In this document: positions 1 through 4,925 of the stretch, piece by piece
Layout of the letters: every line of letters begins with the position of its first letter
Numbering within the stretch: the stretch's first letter is position 1
Source: Bacillota bacterium
GTDB lineage: Bacteria > Bacillota > Clostridia > Oscillospirales > Acutalibacteraceae
Length of the DNA: 5,305 nucleotides
Direction of reading: 5' to 3'
Assembly: GCA_023397245.1 (NCBI GenBank)
Contig: JAEWUH010000266.1
Location: 1 to 5,305 of the forward strand
Made by a program: the position numbers and the translations under genes
The notes under the pieces: model-generated
The model's database searches: none
Seen by the model: the letters and a program-made list of their open reading frames with translations, nothing else
Told to the model about the DNA's origin: nothing

Positions 1-199
1 CCGGAACCGTGTCGCCGCCGATGACCTGATCCGCAGGTTTCTGCGTTTTGCTCCGGGCCAGATGCTCCGTACTCTGTGCCTGTCTCTTTGGCGGAACCAC
101 CTTTTGATAAAGATTGGAACGTACCCCGCCTGACGTTTTGCTGTTCGGCTCCCCGGCATCTTTGCGCTCCGCCGGCTTATTCTGATTTTTTTCTGTCAC
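1..199 (-). CDS. Hypothetical protein, N-terminal part (runs off left edge)
   Basis: Partial gene of unknown function. On the minus strand a frame opens at GTG (199-197) and stays open for 66 codons to the window edge. A GGAGG ribosome binding site lies seven bases upstream (207-211), the strongest evidence that this is real. The protein begins MTEKNQNKPAERKDAGEPNS and the visible part is very hydrophilic, rich in Lys, Gln, Pro, Ser and Thr, with no signal peptide or membrane segment so far. That composition suggests a disordered N-terminal tail preceding a domain outside the window; this is inference. It is transcribed divergently from rnhA, behind a long leader with a strong hairpin (222-281). 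I do not recognise the family. Confidence 0.75.
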   Translation of the reverse strand, partial: MTEKNQNKPAERKDAGEPNSKTSGGVRSNLYQKVVPPKRQAQSTEHLARSKTQKPADQVIGGDTVP

Positions 200-206
200 A
201 AAATAA

Positions 207-211
207 CCTCC
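207..211 (-). promoter_or_regulatory. Ribosome binding site setting the GTG start at 199
   Basis: Reads GGAGG on the minus strand, seven bases before the GTG at 199-197. No ATG lies at a suitable distance, so this site decides the start of the left-edge gene. Confidence 0.8.
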
Positions 212-215
212 ATTA

Positions 216-269
216 TTAATTCAGGGTGCAGCCAAAGAGAGTCCGTCTGCAAACGGTGCAGGCGGACAT
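216..269 (-). CDS. Possible 17-codon Cys-rich leader ORF
   Basis: Minus-strand ATG at 269 encodes MSACTVCRRTLFGCTLN and stops at TAA 216-218, just before the GGAGG of the left-edge gene. An AGGG sequence (277-280) sits seven bases upstream of the ATG, a plausible but weak ribosome binding site. Three of 17 residues are Cys, two of them in a CxxC. The ORF is carried almost entirely within the 222-281 hairpin, so its translation would melt that structure, as a leader peptide would. An ORF this short can easily occur by chance, and the hairpin alone may be the functional element. Not recognised as a known peptide. Confidence 0.25.
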   Translation of the reverse strand: MSACTVCRRTLFGCTLN

Positions 270-281
270 GGTACAGCCCTG
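222..281 (-). promoter_or_regulatory. Strong hairpin in the leader of the left-edge gene
   Basis: Positions 241-251 pair with 257-267 as an 11-bp stem with one G-U pair (read as minus-strand RNA it becomes an A-C mismatch) around a 5-base loop. An outer 5-bp stem, 222-226 with 277-281 (CAGGG/CCCTG), encloses it, leaving a large asymmetric internal loop. The element ends about ten bases before the ribosome binding site at 207-211. It has no U run on the plus strand and only a mixed TCTCTTT on the minus strand, so it is not a good intrinsic terminator. Placement suggests a cis-acting leader of the minus-strand gene. It matches no riboswitch class I can recognise. Confidence 0.45.
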
Positions 282-341
282 TTGATTTGTTGCACTTTCG
301 GCACTGCTTCGGGCAGCTGCAAAAGAGTGCTGGTTTTCCGC

Positions 342-371
342 ATAATAATGCAGAAATATATTTAATGTCTA
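342..371 (-). promoter_or_regulatory. Candidate sigma-A promoter for left-edge gene
   Basis: On the minus strand, TAGACA (plus 366-371) is followed after 18 bases by TATTAT (plus 342-347). Each hexamer matches consensus at five of six positions. Transcription would begin near 335 and give a leader of roughly 135 bases containing the hairpin at 222-281. An alternative promoter lies further upstream at 517-545. Confidence 0.45.
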
Positions 372-533
372 AATCAGGCTCTGTTCAAAAAAGGGACTTT
401 TCTGTTTCAAATAGAATCGCGCCGCCCGGCGCCGAAAACTTTTGGGATACGGAAAAGTACGGTAAAACAGCACCCAGGAAGCAAATAAAACGAATCCGGA
501 CACAAATATCGTTATTATTGTACCTTGATTCAT
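369..533 (-). CDS. Possible small single-pass membrane protein
   Basis: Minus-strand ATG at 533 opens a 54-codon frame ending at TAG 369-371. The product begins MNQGTIITIFVSGFVLFASW; residues about 5-24 form one hydrophobic segment, followed by a strongly basic stretch (around RRRAAR, residues 35-40) and a C-terminus ending in SLI. Under the positive-inside rule the tail would be cytoplasmic. This order looks more protein-like than a random frame. Against it, the ribosome binding site is weak (AGG four bases before ATG), and the ATG falls inside the spacer of a near-consensus promoter (517-545), whose transcript would begin downstream of it. No family recognised; it could be a chance ORF or be transcribed from further upstream. 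Confidence 0.35.
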   Translation of the reverse strand: MNQGTIITIFVSGFVLFASWVLFYRTFPYPKSFRRRAARFYLKQKSPFFEQSLI

Positions 534-545
534 TATACCTGTCAA
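517..545 (-). promoter_or_regulatory. Near-consensus sigma-A promoter, minus strand
   Basis: On the minus strand, TTGACA (plus 540-545) is separated by 17 bases from TACAAT (plus 517-522), a perfect -35 and a five-of-six -10. Transcription would start near 510 and run toward the left-edge gene with a leader of about 310 bases. It overlaps the start of the possible 54-codon ORF, so the two calls conflict unless that ORF is read from another start. Confidence 0.6.
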
Positions 546-611
546 GTCATTAAACAGTCGTCAGTAAATATATTATGGCCGTAAATTCCCGCATTTAAAC
601 GGGCTTCGGAA

Positions 612-640
612 TTGTTTCAGCAAAAGCTTTATGCTATACT
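612..640 (+). promoter_or_regulatory. Promoter of rnhA
   Basis: TTGTTT (612-617), a 17-base spacer and TATACT (635-640). The spacing is ideal and the -10 matches five of six consensus positions. The predicted start near 647 gives a leader of about 37 bases before the rnhA start codon. Confidence 0.6.
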
Positions 641-683
641 TTATGCGGAAACTGAAAGAATAACCGGATAAGGATGATGTTTT

Positions 684-1121
684 TTGAAGCAGGTTGAAAT
701 TTTCACAGACGGTGCGTGCTCCGGGAACCCCGGCGCGGGCGGCTGGGGCGCAGTACTGCGTTATAACGGGGCGGAAAAAGAAATCAGCGGCGGTGCGGCC
801 GATACTACCAACAACCGTATGGAGCTGAGCGGAGTGATTGCGGCGCTGGAATGCCTGAAGGAGCCCTGCGAAGTCATTCTCTGCAGCGACTCCAAGTATG
901 TGTGCGACGCCATTTCAAAGGGCTGGGCGAAAAGCTGGAAAAAGAACGGCTGGCGCAAGGCCGACAAAAAGCCCGCGCTGAACACGGATTTGTGGGACGA
1001 GCTGTTAAATCTTGCGGAACGTCATAAAATAACGGTCAAATGGGTAAAAGGCCACGATGGCCACCCGGAAAACGAGCGCTGCGACCGGCTTGCGGTAGCC
1101 GCAGCGGAAAAATATAAATAA
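684..1121 (+). CDS. rnhA: Ribonuclease HI
   Basis: Cytoplasmic endonuclease that cuts the RNA strand of RNA-DNA hybrids, removing R-loops and replication primers. The 145 residues cover the whole RNase H fold (E. coli RNase HI has 155). The catalytic carboxylates are visible as D9 in FTDGACSGNPG, E47 in NNRMELSG, D69 in CSDSKY and D134 in ERCDRLA, with the catalytic-loop His at H124 in VKGHDGH. The basic, Trp-rich segment GWAKSWKKNGWRKADKK (residues 80-96) corresponds to the hybrid-binding handle. The start is TTG: an in-frame TGA at 675-677 excludes anything earlier, the ATGs at 674 and 677 are out of frame, and AAGGA (670-674) is suitably spaced. It has its own promoter and is separated from the downstream isc genes by another, so it is probably monocistronic. 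No recognisable terminator follows. Confidence 0.96.
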   Translation: MKQVEIFTDGACSGNPGAGGWGAVLRYNGAEKEISGGAADTTNNRMELSGVIAALECLKEPCEVILCSDSKYVCDAISKGWAKSWKKNGWRKADKKPALNTDLWDELLNLAERHKITVKWVKGHDGHPENERCDRLAVAAAEKYK

Positions 1122-1134
1122 TTTTATTGTACTA

Positions 1135-1163
1135 TTGAAATCTATACCAAATAGGTGTATATT
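1135..1163 (+). promoter_or_regulatory. Promoter of the iscS-iscU operon
   Basis: TTGAAA (1135-1140), a 17-base spacer and TATATT (1158-1163). Both hexamers are close to sigma-A consensus, and the site lies directly upstream of the desulfurase gene. The predicted start is near 1170, giving a leader of about 45 bases. Confidence 0.7.
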
Positions 1164-1182
1164 AATACCGTAGAAAACCTAC
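1143..1182. promoter_or_regulatory. Inverted repeats over the isc promoter, candidate operator
   Basis: TATACC (1143-1148) and GGTGTATA (1154-1161) form a near-palindrome lying between -35 and -10 and reaching into the -10. A second imperfect one, GGT...ACC (1154-1169), covers the -10, and GTAG/CTAC (1170-1173, 1179-1182) follows at the transcription start. Rrf2-family regulators such as IscR commonly control isc operons in clostridia, but I cannot match these repeats to a known consensus. The regulator assignment is inference. Confidence 0.35.
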
Positions 1183-1214
1183 AATAATATAAATGAATTT
1201 CAAAGGGTGATACA

Positions 1215-2405
1215 ATGGGTCGTTTTGTTTACGCGGACAACGCCGCAACTACTCCTGTTTCAAAATCCGTCCTGGAAGCGATGGATCTCATTTATAGCAA
1301 ATACTACGGAAATCCTTCCAGTCTGTATTCCGTAGGGCGCGAGGCGAAAAAACAGCTTGAAACAGCGCGCGAAACCGTAGCCGAATGTCTGGGAGCTCTG
1401 CCGAGCGAGATCTTTTTTACCTCCGGCGGCAGCGAAGGCGACAACTGGGCGCTGAAAGGAATTGCGCACGAGCAGGCCAAATTGGGGAAAAAGCACATCA
1501 TTACCTCCAAATTTGAGCACCACGCGATTCTGCATACCTGCGCCGTGCTTGAAAAAGAGGGCTTTGACGTCACTTATCTGGACGTACACAAGGACGGTCT
1601 GGTAAGGCTGGAAGAGCTGGAGGCCGCAATCCGCGAAGATACCGCGCTGGTTTCGATCATGTATGCGAACAACGAAGTCGGCACCATTGAGCCGATTCCG
1701 GAGATCGGCGCGATCTGCAAGAAGCACAAGGTCATTTTCCATACGGACGCCGTTCAGGCGGTAGGCAACGTCCCCATCAATGTTCACGAACAGAACATCG
1801 ATCTGCTTTCGCTTTCCGCACATAAATTCCACGGCCCGAAGGGAGTAGGCGCGTTCTACATCCGCAAGGGGCTCCGGCTGCCGAACCTGATCGAAGGCGG
1901 CGCGCAGGAGCGCGGACGCAGAGCCGGCACCGAAAATCTGGCCGGCGCGGTCGGGCTGAGCGTAGCCTTAAAGGAAGCCTGCGCAACCATGGGCGAGCGT
2001 ACCGCGCGCCTGTCCAAAATGAGGGACAGGCTGATTGACGGCGCGCTGAAAATTGAGCGTTCCCGCGTAAACGGAGACCGTGTAAAGCGCCTGCCCGGCA
2101 ACGTGAACCTTTGCTTTGAAGGGCTCGAGGGCGAATCCCTGCTGCTGATGCTCGACCTGCAGGGCGTCTGCGCTTCCTCCGGTTCCGCTTGCACCTCCGG
2201 CTCCCTTGACCCGAGCCACGTTCTGCTCGCCATCGGGCTGCCGGCGGAAATCGCGCACGGCTCCCTGCGGCTCACCTTCAGCGACCAGAACACGGAAGAG
2301 GACATCGATTATATTCTTGACATCCTGCCGAAAATTGTGGAGCGTCTGCGTTCCATGTCCCCTTTGTGGGAAGAAATCATTTCCGGCCAGAAGAAATTTG
2401 AATAA
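1215..2405 (+). CDS. iscS: Cysteine desulfurase, IscS/NifS type
   Basis: PLP-dependent cytoplasmic enzyme that converts L-cysteine to alanine and passes the sulfur as a persulfide to the Fe-S scaffold. The 396 residues match the class I (IscS/NifS) length. Visible landmarks in order: YADNAATTP near the N-terminus, the PLP phosphate-binding SGGSE (70-74), EHHA with H103 stacking on PLP, ANNEVG (151-156), HTDAVQ with D178 and Q181, SAHKFHGPKG with PLP-binding K204, GGAQERGRRAGTEN (228-241), and SSGSACTSGS with persulfide-carrying C326. The long loop around C326 places it in class I rather than SufS. The ATG follows AAAGGGTGA (1202-1210). It is co-directional with the iscU-like gene 65 bases downstream, its expected sulfur acceptor. 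The symbol nifS is also used for this clostridial group; no nitrogen-fixation genes are in view. Confidence 0.96.
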   Translation: MGRFVYADNAATTPVSKSVLEAMDLIYSKYYGNPSSLYSVGREAKKQLETARETVAECLGALPSEIFFTSGGSEGDNWALKGIAHEQAKLGKKHIITSKFEHHAILHTCAVLEKEGFDVTYLDVHKDGLVRLEELEAAIREDTALVSIMYANNEVGTIEPIPEIGAICKKHKVIFHTDAVQAVGNVPINVHEQNIDLLSLSAHKFHGPKGVGAFYIRKGLRLPNLIEGGAQERGRRAGTENLAGAVGLSVALKEACATMGERTARLSKMRDRLIDGALKIERSRVNGDRVKRLPGNVNLCFEGLEGESLLLMLDLQGVCASSGSACTSGSLDPSHVLLAIGLPAEIAHGSLRLTFSDQNTEEDIDYILDILPKIVERLRSMSPLWEEIISGQKKFE

Positions 2406-2419
2406 GCTATGTTTTCATA

Positions 2420-2436
2420 CCGGGCTGCAAACCCGG
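2420..2436 (+). repeat. Small stem-loop between iscS and iscU
   Basis: CCGGG (2420-2424) pairs with CCCGG (2432-2436) around a 7-base loop. No U run follows, so it is not a terminator. It might influence mRNA stability or the relative expression of the two genes, but it could be chance. Confidence 0.3.
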
Positions 2437-2470
2437 ATACCGATAGTAATTTAGAAAGGATCAGACTTAT

Positions 2471-2905
2471 ATGGCATACAGCGAAAAAGTTATGGACCAT
2501 TTTGCAAACCCGCGCAATGTAGGAGAAATCCCGGACGCCAGCGGCGTCGGCGAGGTAGGCAATCCGAAATGCGGCGATATCATGAGAATGTACATTAAGG
2601 TTGACAACGATACGATCACCGACGTGAAGTTCAAGACCTTCGGCTGCGGCGCGGCAATCGCCACCAGCTCCATGGCGACGGAAATGGTCAAGGGCAGAAA
2701 AATCGAGGACGCGCTCAAGCTGACCAACAAAGCGGTAATGGAAGCGCTGGACGGCCTGCCGCCGGTAAAAATCCACTGTTCCGTGCTGGCCGAGCAGGCA
2801 ATTAAGGCCGCTGTCGCCGACTATTATAAGAAGCAGGGTATCGACCCGACCCCGTTTGTCGGCGAGATTCCGGAATGCGAAGCCTGCGCCTGCGACACTC
2901 ATTAA
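2471..2905 (+). CDS. iscU: Fe-S cluster assembly scaffold, IscU/NifU N-terminal type
   Basis: Cytoplasmic scaffold on which Fe-S clusters are built before transfer to apoproteins. The 144 residues correspond to the IscU domain alone (E. coli IscU 128), without the Nfu domain of full NifU. Ligand residues are visible: C34 and D36 in NPKCGDIM, C59 in TFGCGAAIATSS, and H102-C103 in LPPVKIHCSVLAEQA. LPPVK (96-100) equals the motif bound by chaperone HscA in proteobacteria, although no hscBA is present here. The C-terminus adds a short tail, ECEACACDTH, with three further Cys (C136, C139, C141) not needed in the classical scaffold. The ATG follows AAAGGA (2455-2460) at ten bases. It is the last gene of the operon, closed by the terminator 14 bases downstream. 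SufU is less likely: it carries an insertion absent here. Confidence 0.95.
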   Translation: MAYSEKVMDHFANPRNVGEIPDASGVGEVGNPKCGDIMRMYIKVDNDTITDVKFKTFGCGAAIATSSMATEMVKGRKIEDALKLTNKAVMEALDGLPPVKIHCSVLAEQAIKAAVADYYKKQGIDPTPFVGEIPECEACACDTH

Positions 2906-2918
2906 GCTGCAACAACAA

Positions 2919-2955
2919 AATCCCGAGCCGGTTCATTACCGGTTCGGGATTTTTT
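2919..2955 (+). terminator. Rho-independent terminator of the isc operon
   Basis: A 13-bp stem (2919-2931 with 2939-2951, one G-U pair) around a 7-base loop TTCATTA, ending in six T. The reverse strand has an equally stable stem followed by TTTTGTTGTTG, so it may also stop transcripts arriving from the convergent radical SAM operon, with a poorer U tract. Confidence 0.93.
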
Positions 2956-3032
2956 CTGCCATATTACAAAACCAGGATATGCAAAACGAAGCAAGAGCTT
3001 GTTCTGCGGTGAAAGGGTTTCTTTCTGTGTAA

Positions 3033-4112
3033 TTATGCGAGCAGACTTTTTACTTCCGCTTCCTTTTGGAACAGAACGCAGCCGCCTTCGTGTTCCCCGG
3101 AAAGGAGCCCTTCCGCATTCAGCTTGCGGAACAGCGGGGACTGCAAAGCTTTTTCCAGCCCCACCGCTTTTACACTGGTATCGGAGAAAGGAGAAAACGG
3201 GCAGGGCTCCGCGCCGCCGGCCGCATTGATATGGAAAAAGCCCCTGCCAGCGGCAAGGCAGCCGCCCGTGTGCTTTTCGTCGCCGGGGAAGGAAAGGAAA
3301 ATCATATTTTCATATTTTTCCCTTAACGCCGCCTGTTTCTCCTCCAGCGCCTTCCGTTCTTTATCGCCGGGCGCAAGGGAAGCCGTGGAAGCGCTGACCG
3401 GCACATACTCCACGTATAAGATCAGCTTGCAGCCCGACCGGTAAAGGCCATTCACAAAATCGTCGCCTGTAACGGTCAGCAGGTTTTCCTTTGTAACGGT
3501 GACGGATGCGCCGTAGAATATCCCTTTTTCGTTCATGCGGTCCATGGCGTCCATCAGCGTACGGTAGGTTCCCCCGCCCCGTCTGGCATCCGTCTGCGCC
3601 TGATTTCCCTCTATGCTGAAAACCGGGATCATGTTCCGGTTCCGGTTGAACAGGCCGAAGTAGCCTTCGTCCATCATGGTTCCGTTCGTAAATACAGGGA
3701 AGATGATTTCCGGGAACTCCGCCGCCTTTTCGATAACATCCCGGCGCAGGAGAGGCTCTCCGCCCGCCAGAAGAATAAAGGAAACGCCCAGCTCCTTTGA
3801 CTGACTGAAAATGCTTTCCCATTCCGACGCGGAAAGCTCGCTTTTGCACAGGTGCTCCCCGCAGGAATGGTTTGCCCTTGCATAGCAGCCCTTACAGAAC
3901 AGATTGCAGTGCGTTGTTATGCTTGCAATCAGAAACGGCGGGATGTGGCTCCCTTTCTGCTCACTTTCCTTCCGCTTCTGCCCCGCCGTTTTCTGCGTCA
4001 CGGCGTATTTTAAGAGATACGCGCTTTCCTTTGGGTTTTTGAACGCGCTTTTCAGCGCATCCTGAACGATGTTTTCGATTGCGCAGCTCATATATTCCGT
4101 TAAGTCAGTCAT
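3033..4112 (-). CDS. Radical SAM protein with auxiliary-cluster-type cysteines
   Basis: Radical SAM enzyme, 359 residues, substrate unknown. The [4Fe-4S] motif CNLFCKGC gives C69, C73 and C76; the SAM-binding GGEP is at 117-120 in LLAGGEPLLRRD; FTNGT (141-145) and SIEG (166-169) are typical barrel strands. Beyond the core are C84 and C89, then C285 (GGCLAAGRGFFHIN), C304 (AEPCPFSP) and C345 (HEGGCVLF). The G-C...G...PCPF layout resembles SPASM/twitch domains that hold extra Fe-S clusters, though the full seven-Cys SPASM set is not visible. The first 55 residues form a helical, Lys-rich N-terminal extension. The ATG follows AGAGG (4119-4123) at six bases, and the gene overlaps the end of the TetR gene by eight bases, so the two are translationally linked. 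I recall similar proteins in gut clostridia; none has a substrate I know. No precursor-peptide gene is evident nearby. Confidence 0.9.
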   Translation of the reverse strand: MTDLTEYMSCAIENIVQDALKSAFKNPKESAYLLKYAVTQKTAGQKRKESEQKGSHIPPFLIASITTHCNLFCKGCYARANHSCGEHLCKSELSASEWESIFSQSKELGVSFILLAGGEPLLRRDVIEKAAEFPEIIFPVFTNGTMMDEGYFGLFNRNRNMIPVFSIEGNQAQTDARRGGGTYRTLMDAMDRMNEKGIFYGASVTVTKENLLTVTGDDFVNGLYRSGCKLILYVEYVPVSASTASLAPGDKERKALEEKQAALREKYENMIFLSFPGDEKHTGGCLAAGRGFFHINAAGGAEPCPFSPFSDTSVKAVGLEKALQSPLFRKLNAEGLLSGEHEGGCVLFQKEAEVKSLLA

Positions 4113-4677
4113 TGTTATCCTCTCCCAGCATCAATTTCAGTTCCATATCGATTAGTTCTTTCTCTGTGGATACATCCAGGATATTCAGGCCGGTGTATTT
4201 CTGAAAGGCGTCTGCCCGATAAAAAATTATTTGAAAATAGGTTATCATCTGATAGGCAATCACCCTGCACTCCAGTTCCGTCCTGCGCTCGCCGAAATAT
4301 TCCCGCAGAATCGGAAGAATGTAAAAAGGGGTTGTAATGTCATCCTGCAGTAAAAGATGTGGGATATAAATCGCCGTATACTTTCGGTGCTTTACCACCG
4401 TCTCGCACAGCTCATACAGCATTTTGCGGAGCCGTTCCCGCGGCGGAATGACGGTTTTCGGCTCGACCAGGAAGCTGTCCGCGGAACGCTCCATGATTTT
4501 ACCGACCGCGTCGAACAGGAGCTTATCCTTTGATTGAAAATAGTAGTTGATCAGCGCCAGATTGACCCCGGCGCGGGCGGCTATCTGCCGGGATGTGATT
4601 TCCTCCGGTTTCTCCGTCTCTTCCAACAGTTCGGCTGCAGCCGCCAGCAGTTGCTTTGCGGCATCTTCGTTTCCCAC
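4105..4677 (-). CDS. TetR/AcrR-family transcriptional regulator
   Basis: DNA-binding repressor, 190 residues from the GTG at 4677. The N-terminal helix-turn-helix spans about residues 8-60: ITSRQIAARAGVNLALINYY followed by FQSKDKLLFDAV, the classic TetR pattern with NYYF. The rest is a helical ligand-binding and dimerisation domain with aromatic and hydrophobic stretches (around YQMITYFQIIFY), with no obvious ligand clue. A longer reading from TTG at 4758 is open but wrong: it would cover the promoter (4715-4742), while GAGGGG (4683-4688) sits five bases before the GTG. Its last eight bases overlap the radical SAM start, so it heads a two-gene operon. Palindromic TTAAACA half-sites at its promoter suggest autorepression; the inducer is unknown. 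Confidence 0.93.
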   Translation of the reverse strand: MGNEDAAKQLLAAAAELLEETEKPEEITSRQIAARAGVNLALINYYFQSKDKLLFDAVGKIMERSADSFLVEPKTVIPPRERLRKMLYELCETVVKHRKYTAIYIPHLLLQDDITTPFYILPILREYFGERRTELECRVIAYQMITYFQIIFYRADAFQKYTGLNILDVSTEKELIDMELKLMLGEDNND

Positions 4678-4682
4678 GTTAT

Positions 4683-4688
4683 CCCCTC
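4683..4688 (-). promoter_or_regulatory. Ribosome binding site fixing the TetR GTG start
   Basis: Reads GAGGGG on the minus strand, five bases before GTG 4677-4675. The earlier TTG and ATG codons in the same frame lie within or upstream of the promoter, so this site defines the real start. Confidence 0.8.
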
Positions 4689-4690
4689 TT

Positions 4691-4715
4691 TTAAACATGT
4701 TTAATACGTGTTTAA
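4691..4715. promoter_or_regulatory. Palindromic operator candidate for the TetR protein
   Basis: TTAAACATGTTTAA (4691-4704) is a perfect 14-bp palindrome, and a further TGTTTAA half-site follows at 4709-4715, touching the -10 box. The site covers the transcription start and early leader, where a bound TetR dimer would block transcription. A fourth, less symmetrical copy (TTAAACA at 4751-4757) lies upstream of the -35. That the binder is the TetR encoded here is inference from position. Confidence 0.6.
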
Positions 4716-4742
4716 TTATAGCACCCATTTTCTCCCTGTCAA
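4715..4742 (-). promoter_or_regulatory. Consensus sigma-A promoter of the TetR-radical SAM operon
   Basis: On the minus strand, TTGACA (plus 4737-4742), a 16-base spacer and TATAAT (plus 4715-4720). Both hexamers are perfect. Predicted start is near 4708, about 30 bases before the GTG. A promoter this strong makes sense if it is normally repressed. Confidence 0.9.
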
Positions 4743-4793
4743 GCATAAATTTAAACAAGTTAATTTTTTAATATGAGAACGTCGGAACAGCGG

Positions 4794-4925
4794 GCTGCAG
4801 ACTTTTCAGTCTCTGCGGCGGATAAAAAGAGGATAGGAACAAGCTTACCAAGTCCCTCATACTGTAATGGTTGAGAGGCCCTGCGCCTTTGCCGCGCCCA
4901 TGGAAAGGCCTCCGGAGGAGTTTGT
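4794..4925 (+). ncRNA. Candidate structured 5' leader of the holin-like gene
   Basis: A 130-base GC-rich segment with three stems. Stem 1: 4794-4803 with 4808-4819, ten pairs with a bulged C (4813), one G-U and loop TTTC. Stem 2: 4854-4859 with 4872-4878 (bulged A4876), extended by 4861-4863 with 4869-4871. Stem 3: GAGGCC (4875-4880) with GGCCTC (4907-4912), ending just before GGAGG (4914-4918), the ribosome binding site. Stems 2 and 3 share 4875-4878 and cannot form fully together, and CCTCC (4909-4913) directly abuts the complementary GGAGG. This could regulate translation of the downstream gene. I cannot assign it to a known riboswitch class, no clear promoter precedes it, and no covariation test was possible. 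Confidence 0.4.

Larger units (their letters stand above)
200..683. other. Long intergenic region between divergent genes
   Basis: About 480 bases between the left-edge minus-strand gene and rnhA, too long for a simple divergent promoter region. It holds the rnhA promoter (612-640), two minus-strand promoter candidates (517-545 and 342-371), a possible small membrane-protein gene (369-533, minus), a strong hairpin (241-267 within 222-281) and a possible 17-codon ORF (216-269, minus). A further GC-rich self-complementary patch lies at 301-330, where GCACT/AGTGC and CTGC/GCAG can pair in alternative ways. The plus-strand open frame at 287-553 has no ribosome binding site and is probably the shadow of the minus-strand ORF. 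Confidence 0.7.

Noticed and set aside
221..343. Minus-strand 40-codon ORF starting ATGCGG in the leader of the left-edge gene
   Set aside because: No ribosome binding site before the ATG, and its start lies at the candidate -10 box (342-347).
287..553. Plus-strand 88-codon open frame with TTG start
   Set aside because: No ribosome binding site, unremarkable composition, and it lies opposite a more protein-like minus-strand frame and two minus-strand promoters.
1260..1832. Minus-strand 190-codon frame opposite iscS
   Set aside because: Shadow of the iscS coding frame; no ribosome binding site or recognisable domain.
3361..3849. Minus-strand 162-codon frame within the radical SAM gene
   Set aside because: Out-of-frame shadow of the radical SAM coding sequence, which carries the intact catalytic motifs.
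4678..4758. N-terminal extension of the TetR protein from TTG 4758 or internal ATGs
   Set aside because: The extension covers a perfect TTGACA/TATAAT promoter and the operator; the GTG at 4677 has a proper ribosome binding site.
4794..4925. tRNA or tmRNA in the structured region before the holin-like gene
   Set aside because: No TPsiC (GTTCGAATC-like) arm, acceptor stem or CCA end on either strand.
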